NCBI GenBank assembly: GCA_017525855.1
Contig: JAFXSE010000026.1
Span: 1 to 64,000, forward strand
Direction of reading: 5' to 3'
From: Bacilli bacterium
GTDB lineage: Bacteria; Bacillota; Bacilli; RF39; UBA660
Length of the DNA: 64,000 bases
A program made the position numbers and the translations under genes. Position 1 is the first letter of the stretch; every line of letters begins with the position of its first letter. Shown piece after piece: positions 16,956-26,403 of this stretch. The notes below the pieces were generated by a model, which ran no database searches, was not told where the DNA came from, and saw only the letters and a program-made list of their open reading frames with translations.

Positions 16956-17483
16956 ATGGGAAAATATGACGGAAAATGTGGAAGTTGTAGTTATTCAGAA
17001 TATTATAAATCATATGGAAGAGATGAAAAAATTTACTGTACATACTATGGAACATATTACTGGGCAAGTGATTCTTGTTATCACTACAGAGGAAGCTTTA
17101 TAGCAACAGCAATATGTGAGATTTTAGGAGAAAAAGAACATAAAGAGGTACTACAAAAAATAAGAGAAATCAGAAGAGAAGTATTAGAAAAAGATAAAGA
17201 TTATAACATAGTTTTAGAACGATATGACCAAGTAGCACCACAAATAGCTGCATTTATTGAAGAAGACTATGAAAAAACTAATAATAATTCTCTTGCTGTT
17301 AACATATTTAATAAATATATAAAACCAACAGTAGAACTATATAATAATGGACAAATATTTCAATCAATAGAAAAATATAGCGAAATGACAGATCTATTAG
17401 AAAAAGAATACGGTTTTAATAATGATGATTATAGCAATATACAAGTAGTAACAAATATAAAAAATAAAAAATTAAATAAATAG
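16956..17483 (+). CDS. hypothetical protein with N-terminal four-Cys motif
   Basis: 175 residues, soluble. The N-terminus has four Cys as CxxC-x16-C-x12-C (C8, C11, C28, C41) among Tyr/Gly-rich sequence, a plausible zinc or Fe-S site. The rest is helical and charged, with a coiled-coil-like stretch at residues 60-90 (EHKEVLQKIREIRREVLEK). No known family recognised. Start ATG 16956 with GGGGGAG upstream. Confidence 0.5.
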   Translation: MGKYDGKCGSCSYSEYYKSYGRDEKIYCTYYGTYYWASDSCYHYRGSFIATAICEILGEKEHKEVLQKIREIRREVLEKDKDYNIVLERYDQVAPQIAAFIEEDYEKTNNNSLAVNIFNKYIKPTVELYNNGQIFQSIEKYSEMTDLLEKEYGFNNDDYSNIQVVTNIKNKKLNK

Positions 17484-17505
17484 AGCAATCAACTCTAATT
17501 TTTTT
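17481..17505 (+). terminator. weak terminator
   Basis: TAGAG (17481-17485) with CTCTA (17493-17497), 7-nt loop, then T run; the stem is short. Confidence 0.45.
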
Positions 17506-17528
17506 AACTTAGGAAAGGAGAACAAAAT

Positions 17529-18392
17529 ATGAATGTACAATCTGACATAAAAAAAACAATAGATATGGTGGATAAGTTTCATTTATTAGACAAGAGTACA
17601 AGAGAGATAAGAACTGTACCAACTGAAGCATCTGATTTTGATACATATAGTAAAGTTTTTCCTTTCACTAATGAAAACGTTAAAAACTATTATAAGAATT
17701 TTAAGTATGATGGAGATATTTTAACAGTAGCAGGAAGTGGAGATTGCCTCCTACACTCAATTCTTATGGACTGTAATGATATAGTAATGTTTGATCTTAA
17801 TAGATTAACATATTACTATATAGCTTTAAAACTAGCAGCAGTGAAAGGTCTAAATTTCGAAGAATTTAAACAGTATTTCACAAGAAATGGTTGGCCAGGA
17901 TATCCAGATATGCAATATAACTTATTTAAAAAAATTGAAGAACATCTAGAACCAGATACTAAAGAATATTGGAATAAAATTTATAGCATCTATCAATTAA
18001 ATGATAATGTATACTTTCAAAAAGGCTTTTTCTTCTTTGATGGTGATTTTGATAATAATGCATACTTTTCTGAAAAAACATACAATAAACTAAAACAAAA
18101 AGTAAACAAACAAAGAAAAATAGAATTTATTAACAGTGATATATTAATGCTTGATGATAATGTACTAAATAAAAACTATAGTTCCATATTCTTGTCAAAT
18201 GTAATGGATTATATAGACGATACTCTTTATTTCAAAGAATTCTTATTAAAAAAACTAGTTCCTACATTAGATATAAATGGTTCAATTATGTATAATTATT
18301 GCTGGAATAAAAAAGCTCCATATCAAGGTAGAAACTTCACTGAGATAACTACGGATGTCAAAGAAAAAGTTTGTGTATATAAAAATAAATAA
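17529..18392 (+). CDS. DUF3419-like (BtaA-type) SAM-binding protein
   Basis: 287 residues. Central Rossmann-like motif ILTVAGSGDCLLHSILMDCNDIVMFDLNRLTYYYIALKLAAV matches the DUF3419/BtaA pattern (nucleotide-binding Gly-rich loop, then acidic residue in FDLN). BtaA is the AdoMet:diacylglycerol 3-amino-3-carboxypropyltransferase of betaine-lipid synthesis; whether this protein makes a betaine lipid cannot be told, and no BtaB-type N-methyltransferase is adjacent. A later segment (SSIFLSNVMDYIDD) fits the family's conserved C-terminal motif. Start ATG 17529 behind AAAGGAG. Confidence 0.6.
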   Translation: MNVQSDIKKTIDMVDKFHLLDKSTREIRTVPTEASDFDTYSKVFPFTNENVKNYYKNFKYDGDILTVAGSGDCLLHSILMDCNDIVMFDLNRLTYYYIALKLAAVKGLNFEEFKQYFTRNGWPGYPDMQYNLFKKIEEHLEPDTKEYWNKIYSIYQLNDNVYFQKGFFFFDGDFDNNAYFSEKTYNKLKQKVNKQRKIEFINSDILMLDDNVLNKNYSSIFLSNVMDYIDDTLYFKEFLLKKLVPTLDINGSIMYNYCWNKKAPYQGRNFTEITTDVKEKVCVYKNK

Positions 18393-18436
18393 ATATCTTC
18401 AAACTATGTTATTATATAGTAGAAGATATTTTTTTG
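18391..18436 (+). terminator. terminator after the DUF3419-like gene
   Basis: AAATATCTTC (18391-18400) pairs with GAAGATATTT (18422-18431); a second inner pairing ACTAT / ATAGT; T run to 18435. The next gene starts only 11 nt later. Confidence 0.75.
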
Positions 18437-18446
18437 TGAGGGAAAT

Positions 18447-19706
18447 ATGAAAAAGATTAATAATTATATAAATAAAAACTTAAACAATATTTTAAAAATA
18501 TTAATAATTATAGGACCAATACTAGATCTCTTAGTATCACTTTCTATAAATGTTTTTCACCATTCGTTAAATATAGGCATAATAATTAGAATGCTTACAT
18601 TAGTGTTTATTTATTATGTATCAGTAGTGATTTATAAAAAAAAGAAGAACTTAATTTATGTGTTTCTTGCTTTAGTATATGGAATAATATTTTTAATTGT
18701 TCAATATGATAATACCATTATTTCTAATTTACACGGCTTTATGAGAACATTTTACTTTCCATTGTTATTATTAGGATTATACTCAATAAAAGAAAAAATT
18801 GATATAAAAGATAGTACTCTAGTTATTACTGTATTCATATATATAATTTTAATATTTATTGCAGTCATCACAGGTACTGGATTTGAAAGTTATAAAATAG
18901 CTAAAGTCGGAAGTCTAGGATGGTTTAACTCCACAAATGAAATAAGTGGGATTGTAAGTATTTTACTTCCAATACTATTTATATATCTTTCTAAAGGAAA
19001 AAAATATATACTAAAAACCATTCTTTCATTAATATTTGCCTATGTTATTGTAGAAATAGGTACTAAAACACCAGTTTTAAGTCTATTAATAACTTTATTC
19101 ATGACTTTTATCTACATATTTATAAAGATTATAAAAAAGAAAAATTATTTATTATTATCAGGTGTTATCATCTTTAGCGTTATAGCTTTAACTTCTTTAG
19201 TGATTTTAGTTCCAAAAACCAACTTTTATAAAAATATTAAAATACATACTAAGTATCTAAAAATTACAAACATTAAACAAGTTCTAACTAATGAATACGT
19301 ATTTGATCATTTTATATTTAGTCAAAGAATAACTTTTTATGATAAAACAGATACTAGATATGAAAAAATGAAAGTTTCTAAAAAATTATTTGGGATGGGT
19401 TACTATACAAAAAAAGCAAAACCATATAAAGAAATTGAAATGGATTACTATGATGTACTTTATAATCATGGCATAATAGGATTTATAGTTTATTTTAGCA
19501 TTTATTTTTACATATTATTTAAAGTATTTAAGAATTTGCCTAAAAAATTAAACTATGAATACCTTATGAAATATTTAAGTTTAGTTTTAATACTTATTTT
19601 ATCTCTTTTTTCAGGACATATAATAACAACCCCTGCAGTTAGTATATATGTAGTAATAATAATAATTGATTTAATTAACATAAAAAACAGTAAAGTCAAA
19701 GTTTAA
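18447..19706 (+). CDS. O-antigen ligase/polymerase-like membrane protein
   Basis: 419 residues, about 11-12 hydrophobic helices separated by short Lys-rich loops. The long external loop (residues about 255-325) ends in a sequence like LFGMGYYTK...MDYYDVLYNHGIIGFIVYF, typical of the Wzy_C/WaaL/TuaE superfamily. In Gram-positives such proteins polymerise or ligate secreted polysaccharides or teichuronic acid. No other polysaccharide gene is adjacent, apart from the gtrA-like gene 4 kb downstream. Start ATG 18447, GAGGG upstream. Confidence 0.7.
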   Translation: MKKINNYINKNLNNILKILIIIGPILDLLVSLSINVFHHSLNIGIIIRMLTLVFIYYVSVVIYKKKKNLIYVFLALVYGIIFLIVQYDNTIISNLHGFMRTFYFPLLLLGLYSIKEKIDIKDSTLVITVFIYIILIFIAVITGTGFESYKIAKVGSLGWFNSTNEISGIVSILLPILFIYLSKGKKYILKTILSLIFAYVIVEIGTKTPVLSLLITLFMTFIYIFIKIIKKKNYLLLSGVIIFSVIALTSLVILVPKTNFYKNIKIHTKYLKITNIKQVLTNEYVFDHFIFSQRITFYDKTDTRYEKMKVSKKLFGMGYYTKKAKPYKEIEMDYYDVLYNHGIIGFIVYFSIYFYILFKVFKNLPKKLNYEYLMKYLSLVLILILSLFSGHIITTPAVSIYVVIIIIDLINIKNSKVKV

Positions 19707-19717
19707 TGCTATAATCA

Positions 19718-19746
19718 TTTACATTTTAACTGTTTCTCGCTATAAT
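19718..19746 (+). promoter_or_regulatory. promoter ahead of murG
   Basis: TTTACA (19718-19723), 17 bp spacer, TATAAT (19741-19746); predicted start about 19753. Confidence 0.55.
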
Positions 19747-19769
19747 TGATATAGTTAGAGATTAACAAT

Positions 19770-19800
19770 TCAAGTAGTTAATTCTACTTGTTTCTTTTTT
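19770..19800 (+). terminator. terminator hairpin in the murG leader
   Basis: CAAGTAG / CTACTTG 7-bp stem with loop TTAATT, then TTTCTTTTTTT. It lies downstream of the promoter at 19718-19746, so it would either cut that transcript to about 45 nt (attenuation) or end the upstream gene while murG uses another start. Confidence 0.65.
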
Positions 19801-19835
19801 TGACAATAAACATAAGATAAACTAGGAGGTATTAT

Positions 19836-20918
19836 ATGCGTGTAGTTATATCAGCTGGTGGTACTGGTGGACATATTTATCCAGCATTAGCCATTATCAA
19901 TAAAATAAAAGAACAAGAACCAAATAGTGAAATTTTATATATCGGAACTACTGATAGAATGGAAAAAGATATAATTCCACCACTTGGCATTCCATATGTT
20001 GGAATAGAAATGCATGGATTAAATAGAAAAAAAATACTTAGTAATATTAAAGTCTTTTCTATGTATAAAAAGGCTATAAAAAAGGCAAAAAAAGCAATTA
20101 TAGAATTCAATCCTGATGTTGTAATAGGAGTTGGGGGATATATTACAGCCCCAGTGGTCTTAGCAGCTCAAAAAGCAGGTTATAAAACTGTAATTCATGA
20201 ACAAAATTCAATACCAGGTCTATCAAATAAATTGTTATCAAAGAAAGTGAATAAAATTCTTATATCTCTTCCAAATTCTATAGAACACTTTGATAAATCT
20301 AAAACTGTATATACAGGTAATCCTAGAAGCGAGGAAATAGCAAAAATTGCACCAATAAATAAGAAAGAATTAGGACTTAGTAAAACCAAAAAATTGGTTG
20401 TGATAGTAATGGGGTCACTAGGTAGCGCAACAATTAGCGAAAAAGAAGTTGAATTAATACCTAGTTTTAATAATAAAGATTATGAGGTAATATTGATTAC
20501 CGGAGAAAAATACTATGAGGATTATAAAAAAATAGAAATTCCTAGTAATGTAAAAGTAGTACCATTCATGAAGAATTTAATAAATGTTTTAAAAGTAACT
20601 GATTTAATTGTATCAAGAGCAGGAGCTAGCACTATCGCGGAGATAACAGCTATAGGACTACCATCAATTTTAGTTCCATCACCATATGTAACAAATAATC
20701 ATCAATTTAAAAATGCGAAAGAATTAGAAGAAAAAGGAGCTTGTAAAATCTTAGAAGAAAAAGATTTTAATAAAGAAAATTTGATTCCTTTAATAGATGA
20801 GATACTAAATAACAATGAATTATATCAAAAAATGAAAGAAAACACATTAAAATTAGGTGTTACTACAAGTGCCACCAAGGTGTATAATGAAATAAAGAAA
20901 GTAGTAGAGGACAAGTAA
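19836..20918 (+). CDS. murG: UDP-GlcNAc:lipid I transferase MurG
   Basis: Adds GlcNAc to lipid I to make lipid II on the inner face of the membrane. 360 residues, GT-B fold glycosyltransferase. Motifs: SAGGTGGHIYPA, VIGVGGYITAPVVLAA, HEQNSIPGLSNKLL, and donor-site SRAGASTIAEI followed by LVPSPYVTNNHQ. Start ATG 19836 with AGGAGG just upstream. murB follows after one base, preserving the murG-murB-divIB order of Bacillus dcw clusters. Confidence 0.96.
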   Translation: MRVVISAGGTGGHIYPALAIINKIKEQEPNSEILYIGTTDRMEKDIIPPLGIPYVGIEMHGLNRKKILSNIKVFSMYKKAIKKAKKAIIEFNPDVVIGVGGYITAPVVLAAQKAGYKTVIHEQNSIPGLSNKLLSKKVNKILISLPNSIEHFDKSKTVYTGNPRSEEIAKIAPINKKELGLSKTKKLVVIVMGSLGSATISEKEVELIPSFNNKDYEVILITGEKYYEDYKKIEIPSNVKVVPFMKNLINVLKVTDLIVSRAGASTIAEITAIGLPSILVPSPYVTNNHQFKNAKELEEKGACKILEEKDFNKENLIPLIDEILNNNELYQKMKENTLKLGVTTSATKVYNEIKKVVEDK

Positions 20919-20919
20919 G

Positions 20920-21828
20920 ATGAAAGATTTTTTTACGGAAGTTGAAAAAAATAATATAGGCAAAATAGAAAAAGAAGTTTTTTTATCAAAATATACAACA
21001 TATAAAGTTGGCGGACTTACTAAAGGAATTATTTATCCTAAAAACGTAGAAAAACTTGTTCTTCTAATAAAATTATTAAAGAAATATAAATTGAAATATA
21101 AAGTCATAGGTAATGGCTCTAATTTGTTGTTTAGTGATAAAAAATATGATGGTATTATTATTCGCTTAAGCAATCTTGATGATATTGAAGTTAAGGGAAC
21201 TAAAATAACAGTAGGTGCAGGATATCAATTAATGAGATTATGCAGTGTTGCAACAAAACACTCGCTTACAGGATTAGAATTTGCATCAGGTATTCCAGGA
21301 ACTGTAGGTGGAGCAGTATTTATGAACGCCGGTGCCTATAAAAGTGATATGGGATATATTGTAAAAGAAGTAAAAGTACTCACACCTCAAAATGAAATTA
21401 TCAGTTTAGCTAATAGCGAAATGAATTTTCATTATCGTACATCATTTTTACAAAAACACCCTAAATATATTTGCCTAGAAGTTACTATAAAACTAAAAAA
21501 AGGTGAAAAATCTGCTATTGAAAAAGTAATAAAAGATAGAAAAAAAAGGCGTCTAGAAACACAACCACTTGAGTTTCCTAGTGCCGGAAGTGTCTTTAGA
21601 AATCCATCACCCGATAATCCAGCAGGAAAGATAATAGAGGAACTTGGACTAAAAGGAACAAGTAAAGGTGGTGCAGAAGTGAGCACAAAACATGCAAACT
21701 TCATAATTAATAAAGGTGGAGCAAGTGCAACTGATATAAAAGAGCTAATAGCATATATTCAAAAAAGAGTAAAAGATAGTAAAGGGATTGACTTAAAAGT
21801 TGAACAAGAATTTGTTAACTGGGAGTAA
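20920..21828 (+). CDS. murB: UDP-N-acetylenolpyruvoylglucosamine reductase MurB
   Basis: FAD- and NADPH-dependent reduction giving UDP-MurNAc. 302 residues, type II MurB length. FAD-binding region: YTTYKVGG, VIGNGSNLLFSD, GLEFASGIPGTVGGAVFMNAGAY; catalytic region: YRTSFL, FPSAGSVFRNP (Ser proton donor), and C-terminal KHANFIINKGGA. Start ATG 20920 one base after the murG stop, with AGAGGAC inside murG's end. Confidence 0.96.
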   Translation: MKDFFTEVEKNNIGKIEKEVFLSKYTTYKVGGLTKGIIYPKNVEKLVLLIKLLKKYKLKYKVIGNGSNLLFSDKKYDGIIIRLSNLDDIEVKGTKITVGAGYQLMRLCSVATKHSLTGLEFASGIPGTVGGAVFMNAGAYKSDMGYIVKEVKVLTPQNEIISLANSEMNFHYRTSFLQKHPKYICLEVTIKLKKGEKSAIEKVIKDRKKRRLETQPLEFPSAGSVFRNPSPDNPAGKIIEELGLKGTSKGGAEVSTKHANFIINKGGASATDIKELIAYIQKRVKDSKGIDLKVEQEFVNWE

Positions 21829-21832
21829 TATT

Positions 21833-22513
21833 ATGGCGAAAAAAATAGTTAAAAGAAAAAAAATTAGAATTTTTAGACTTTTATTATTGTTACTAATTAT
21901 AGGTACAATAGTTTTTTTCGCTTATTCATATATAAAAACTAATACTAGAAATATAATTATAAAAGGAAATACATATTTAAATGATGAAGAAATATTACAA
22001 ATATCTAACTTAACAAATTATCCAAGCTTTTTAACTTTATTACCATCAAGAATAGAAAAAAAACTAGAACAGAATAAATACATAAAAAAAGCAACTGTAA
22101 AAAGAAAATTTTATCATACTATTACTATAAAAATAGAAGAATATAAAATATTATTCTTTAATAACAATAATCATAAATATGTATTAGATGATAAAAGTGA
22201 AATAGAAAGTGATAAAAATATTAGAGTACCAACACTCCTAAATTATACCCCTGAAGATAAATATCAAAAATTCATTGAAGATATGAAAAATGTAGATAAA
22301 AGTATTCTAGGCAAAATATCAGAAATAAGTTATAACCCTAATGATTATGATAAAGATCGTTTTTTACTTTTAATGGATGATGGTAATAGTGTTTTCTTGA
22401 CTTTAACTAAATTTGAAATGATAAACTATTATAATGATGTTTTAGGCCAATTAGAAGGCAAGAAAGGTATATTATATTTAGATAGTGGTAATCACTTTAA
22501 AATAATGGAATAG
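21833..22513 (+). CDS. divIB: cell division protein DivIB/FtsQ
   Basis: Divisome scaffold of the DivIB-DivIC-FtsL complex. 226 residues from ATG 21833; its GGGAG site is formed by the last codons of murB. Short basic cytoplasmic N-terminus, one transmembrane helix (about 14-33), POTRA domain (IIIKGNTYLNDEEILQIS...) and beta domain with YVLDDKSEI and a VPTL segment. Low similarity to named homologues is normal; gene order after murG-murB supports the call. Confidence 0.85.
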   Translation: MAKKIVKRKKIRIFRLLLLLLIIGTIVFFAYSYIKTNTRNIIIKGNTYLNDEEILQISNLTNYPSFLTLLPSRIEKKLEQNKYIKKATVKRKFYHTITIKIEEYKILFFNNNNHKYVLDDKSEIESDKNIRVPTLLNYTPEDKYQKFIEDMKNVDKSILGKISEISYNPNDYDKDRFLLLMDDGNSVFLTLTKFEMINYYNDVLGQLEGKKGILYLDSGNHFKIME

Positions 22514-22522
22514 GAGTATAAA

Positions 22523-22978
22523 ATGGAAAAACAAGATAAAACAGCTATATTTATTAGTAAAGTATTTAAAATATTACATATAAAACTAAAACCAAAAACA
22601 GAAAACTTATTAGTACAAATATTTAAATTTGGTATAGTAGGAGTAATAGCTACAATTATTGATTTTGGATTTTTAGCACTATTTAAAGAAATACTTCATT
22701 TTAGCACAGTCCTATCAAATACATTATCATTCTGTATTTCAGTAATTTTTAACTATATAGCAAGTGTTAAATGGGTTTTTGATGTTAATAAAAATAAAGA
22801 TCCAAAAAAACAATTTATAACATTCATAATATTTAGTATTATGGGCTTAATATTAAGTGACTTAATAATGTGGGCATTAACTGATAAAATCAAATTATTT
22901 TATATATTATCTAAAGTAGTTGCAACTATAATAGTTATGATATTTAATTTTGTTACTAGAAAAATATTTTTAGAGTAA
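22523..22978 (+). CDS. GtrA-like membrane protein
   Basis: 151 residues with four transmembrane helices. GtrA signature: IFKFGIVGVIATIIDFGFLALF near residue 40, and FNYIASVKWVF. The family is thought to help flip undecaprenyl-linked sugars or bind polyprenyl phosphate in wall glycan or teichoic acid glycosylation. Starts 9 nt after divIB, so cotranscribed with the murG group. Confidence 0.85.
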   Translation: MEKQDKTAIFISKVFKILHIKLKPKTENLLVQIFKFGIVGVIATIIDFGFLALFKEILHFSTVLSNTLSFCISVIFNYIASVKWVFDVNKNKDPKKQFITFIIFSIMGLILSDLIMWALTDKIKLFYILSKVVATIIVMIFNFVTRKIFLE

Positions 22979-22996
22979 AATAATAAGGAGTTAAAA

Positions 22997-23842
22997 ATGG
23001 CAAGTAAAAGTAATAAACAAATAATAAATAATAATTCTAAAATTAATAATAAAACTAAAAAAACAGCAAAAAGTACAAAAAAAACAACAGAAAAAAAAGT
23101 ACAAACAACTAGAGTGAAACTAAACAAAAAAACATATAATGGAGAACTAATAAAAAATATAAAAAAGGATAAAAAACGTACGGTTTTAGTAAGTATCCTG
23201 CTTATTAGCTTAGCTTTTAATATTTATACAATATATCATTTTATAGTTTTTAATCATAAAAAAGTAAAAATTGAAACAAAAACAGAATATAAAGTTCCAG
23301 AAAATATTTTGTTTCTTGGAGATTCAATCACAAAAGGATATGATTTAAACAAGTTTTATCCTAATAATAATACTGTAAATAGTGGAATAGATGGACATAA
23401 CACTAAAGATATATTAAATGATATGGAAGACAGAGTATACCGTTACAATCCATCTAAAATATTTTTGCTAATTGGTACTAATGATATTCAACAAGGTAAA
23501 AATGAAAATGAAATTATTGAGAATATAGAAAAAATAATTGAAGAAATAAAAGATAATATAAAAGAATCTGAAATTTATTTAGAAAGTATCTATCCAATAA
23601 ATAATACAGATAATGATAAAATCAATCATGATATGGTAGGAGAAAGAACAAACAAAGAAATAAAAGAAATAAATGACAAACTAAAAGAGTATTGTAAAGA
23701 ACATAAAATTACATATATAGATTTATATGATAAATTAACTAATAAAGATGATGAATTAGAAATTAAATATACAAGCGATGGCTTACATATGTCAGAAGAA
23801 GGTTATGAAGTAATTACTAAAAGTCTAAAAGAATACTTATAG
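22997..23842 (+). CDS. membrane-anchored SGNH/GDSL hydrolase
   Basis: 281 residues. A cytoplasmic N-terminus of about 60 residues extremely rich in Lys, Asn and Thr, one transmembrane helix (about 62-82), then an external GDSL domain: ILFLGDSITKGYD with nucleophile Ser110, LLIGTNDIQ (block III Asn), and DGLHMSEEGY (block V Asp/His). Probably an esterase acting on acyl groups of wall glycans or other surface polymers; place in the murG-divIB-gtrA unit supports a wall role, but the substrate is inference. Confidence 0.8.
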   Translation: MASKSNKQIINNNSKINNKTKKTAKSTKKTTEKKVQTTRVKLNKKTYNGELIKNIKKDKKRTVLVSILLISLAFNIYTIYHFIVFNHKKVKIETKTEYKVPENILFLGDSITKGYDLNKFYPNNNTVNSGIDGHNTKDILNDMEDRVYRYNPSKIFLLIGTNDIQQGKNENEIIENIEKIIEEIKDNIKESEIYLESIYPINNTDNDKINHDMVGERTNKEIKEINDKLKEYCKEHKITYIDLYDKLTNKDDELEIKYTSDGLHMSEEGYEVITKSLKEYL

Positions 23843-23919
23843 GAATAAAGTTGTTCTTTTCTTTTTTTTTTGTTTATAGTATAATTTAATTATATAAAAG
23901 TAGAAGGGAAGGATGACAC

Positions 23920-25167
23920 TTGAATAATATATATGCAGGAATAGATATTGGTACTGACTGTATAAAGATTGTAGTAGTAGAAAAGATAAAAAAAGAGTTT
24001 CATCTTTTAGCTTTAACTAAAGTAAAATCGGAAGGAATGAAAAGAGCAGAATTAATAGATGCTAAATTACTTGCACCAAGATTAACAAAAGCAAAGCAAG
24101 ATATAGAAGAACAACTTGGAACAAAATTAAAAAAGGTAATAGTATGCGTATCAAATAAAAACTGTATCTTTAATATTGTCACACAACAAAAGAAACTAGA
24201 AGAAAATCATATTATAAATGGAGAAGATATAAAACAAATTATAAAAAAAGCTATAACTGGTAAAACAACAGAAAATTATGAGTTAGTAACGGCTACACCT
24301 ATTAATTTTAAGATAGATGGTGAAAAAACAGTTAAAGATCCTAAAGGTTTAACAGCAAAATTATTAGAAACAAAAATAGTAATAACTGAAGTTCCTAAGG
24401 AACCACTATACAAATTACTTGGAGTAATAGATACATGTGGATTAGAAGTTGTTGATATAGCTTTTGGTACAACTGGCGATTATTATGAAGTAAGAAATAG
24501 CAAATTAGATAGTAAAATAGGCGCAATTATAAATATTGGTGAAGATACTACAAATATTTGTATTTATAATAAAGGTATAATGATAAAGAACAACACTATT
24601 AATGTTGGAAGTTGTTATGTAGATCGTGATTTAACTTATATTTATAATATTCCACTAGAAAAAGCAAGACAGTTAAAAGAAAACTTTGCTGTAGCTTCTA
24701 GCAGATATGCAGACTCTTATGACAAGATAGAACTTGAGACTATTGGAGGAACAAAGTACAATATAACTCAGACTGATGTTTCAAAAGTAGTAGAAGCTAG
24801 AATAGAAGAAATACTAAAAGTTTCTAAAAAAGAAATAAAAAACTTAACAAATAGACAAATTAGTTATATAATCGTAGTAGGAGGATTAAGTGAAATTACT
24901 GGCTTTAACTATTTATTAGAAAAAGAGTTTGGTAATTTAGCTTATACCTACAATAGTACAACTATTGGTATAAGAGATAATAGTTATACTAGTGTACTTG
25001 GATTAATTAAGTATTTTGATAATAAATTAAATCTTAGAGATACACAATGTAATATGTTCACTTTAGAAGATATTAAACGATTAAGGACTGTAAAAAGCAA
25101 AGATGAGACTTCAATGAAAAAAATATTTGATAGCTTTTTACACAATAAGGAGGATAAGGTATGTTAG
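23920..25167 (+). CDS. ftsA: cell division protein FtsA
   Basis: Actin-like ATPase tethering FtsZ to the membrane. 415 residues; start is TTG 23920, because the nearby ATG 23914 runs into a stop after three codons and GGAAGG at 23906-23911 fits TTG. Motifs: [13 protein letters not shown] (phosphate 1), IGEDTTNIC (phosphate 2), [13 protein letters not shown] (adenosine). The SHS2/1C insertion spans about 85-165. Overlaps ftsZ by 7 nt. A -10-like TATAAT at 23880-23885 lies before it. Confidence 0.93.
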   Translation: MNNIYAGIDIGTDCIKIVVVEKIKKEFHLLALTKVKSEGMKRAELIDAKLLAPRLTKAKQDIEEQLGTKLKKVIVCVSNKNCIFNIVTQQKKLEENHIINGEDIKQIIKKAITGKTTENYELVTATPINFKIDGEKTVKDPKGLTAKLLETKIVITEVPKEPLYKLLGVIDTCGLEVVDIAFGTTGDYYEVRNSKLDSKIGAIINIGEDTTNICIYNKGIMIKNNTINVGSCYVDRDLTYIYNIPLEKARQLKENFAVASSRYADSYDKIELETIGGTKYNITQTDVSKVVEARIEEILKVSKKEIKNLTNRQISYIIVVGGLSEITGFNYLLEKEFGNLAYTYNSTTIGIRDNSYTSVLGLIKYFDNKLNLRDTQCNMFTLEDIKRLRTVKSKDETSMKKIFDSFLHNKEDKVC

Positions 25168-26297
25168 GCGGACTAGAAATGGACCAGTTAGCAAAAATTA
25201 AAGTTATAGGATTAGGTGGCGGTGGAGGAAATGCCGTAAACAGAATGGTTGAATCAGGTGTAAAAGGCGTTGAGTTTATTGTTGCCAACACTGACTTACA
25301 AGTATTAAAAAGTTCAAAAGCCGATGTAAAGATTCAAATAGGAGCCAATCTTACAGATGGGTTAGGAGCAGGTGCTAAACCAGAAATAGGAAAAGAAGCT
25401 GCTCTTGAATCAAAAAAAGAACTAGAAGATGCGCTTGCAGATGCAGATATGGTATTTATTACTTGTGGAATGGGTGGAGGATCTGGAACTGGAGCTGCTC
25501 CAGTAGTTGCTGAAATCGCCCAAGCATTAGGTGCGCTAACTGTAGCTATAGTTACAAAACCATTCTCTTTTGAAGGAAAAAGAAGAATGGAAAATGCCTT
25601 AAAGGGATTAGAAGAATTAAAAAAACACGTTGATACATTAATTGTTATACCAAATGATAGATTAAGAGAAATAATAGATAAAACAACTCCAATGTTACAA
25701 GCATTTAAAGAAGTTGATAATGTATTACACAGAGGAGTACAATCCATATCAGATTTAATTGCAGTAGTAGGACTTGTTAATCTAGATTTTGCTGACATCA
25801 AATCAGTTATGAAAGATTCAGGCAACGCTATTATTGGAATTGGTATTGGAATGGGTGAAGATAGAGCAATAGAAGCTGCAAAAGATGCCGTATCATCACC
25901 ACTACTTGAAACAAGTATTCAAGGGGCAACAGATGCAATTATTAATATTACTGGTGGAGTAAACCTAACGTTGTTTGAAGCTGAACAAGCCGCTGAAGTA
26001 GTTAGGGCTGCTGCTGGTAATGATATTAATACTATATTTGGTGCTGTTATTAATGAAAATTTAACAGACGAAGTAATAGTTACTGTTATTGCTACTGGAT
26101 TTGATAAACGTGCAAGACAAAAGACTATAGAAAAAGATAGTGCAAGAATACCAACAACTTCTGAAGTGGAAAAAAATACACCACGTCATAGAGAAGAAGT
26201 AAGCTATGTAGCAACAAGACAGTCAAAAGATGATAATAGTGATGATAGCGATGATGGATTTGAGCTACCACCATTCTTACAAAATAGAAATTTCTAA
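25161..26297 (+). CDS. ftsZ: cell division protein FtsZ
   Basis: Tubulin-like GTPase that forms the Z ring. 378 residues. Motifs: [25 protein letters not shown], tubulin signature [17 protein letters not shown], synergy region NLDFADI. The C-terminal linker is short and ends with the conserved tail [15 protein letters not shown], which binds FtsA and SepF, both encoded in this window. Start ATG 25161 with AAGGAGG at 25146-25152. Confidence 0.98.
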   Translation: MLGGLEMDQLAKIKVIGLGGGGGNAVNRMVESGVKGVEFIVANTDLQVLKSSKADVKIQIGANLTDGLGAGAKPEIGKEAALESKKELEDALADADMVFITCGMGGGSGTGAAPVVAEIAQALGALTVAIVTKPFSFEGKRRMENALKGLEELKKHVDTLIVIPNDRLREIIDKTTPMLQAFKEVDNVLHRGVQSISDLIAVVGLVNLDFADIKSVMKDSGNAIIGIGIGMGEDRAIEAAKDAVSSPLLETSIQGATDAIINITGGVNLTLFEAEQAAEVVRAAAGNDINTIFGAVINENLTDEVIVTVIATGFDKRARQKTIEKDSARIPTTSEVEKNTPRHREEVSYVATRQSKDDNSDDSDDGFELPPFLQNRNF

Positions 26298-26319
26298 AAG
26301 AACTTTAAGTTCTTTTTTT
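26296..26319 (+). terminator. terminator after ftsZ
   Basis: AAAAGAAC (26296-26303), loop TTTAA, GTTCTTTT (26309-26316), further T. Confidence 0.8.
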
Positions 26320-26354
26320 ATCGTGTAAACTTGTCAAAAAAAACATCATAACAT

Positions 26355-26382
26355 TTGAAAATATGAGAGAAAATGGTATAAT
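26355..26382 (+). promoter_or_regulatory. ftsK promoter
   Basis: TTGAAA (26355-26360), 16 bp spacer, TATAAT (26377-26382) with extended TGG. Confidence 0.75.
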
Positions 26383-26403
26383 ACAAATAGTAGGAGAGAG
26401 AGT

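Noticed and set aside
19800..19805. TTGACA just before murG as a second promoter
   Set aside because: No -10-like hexamer occurs 16-18 bp downstream; the place is occupied by the AGGAGG ribosome site.
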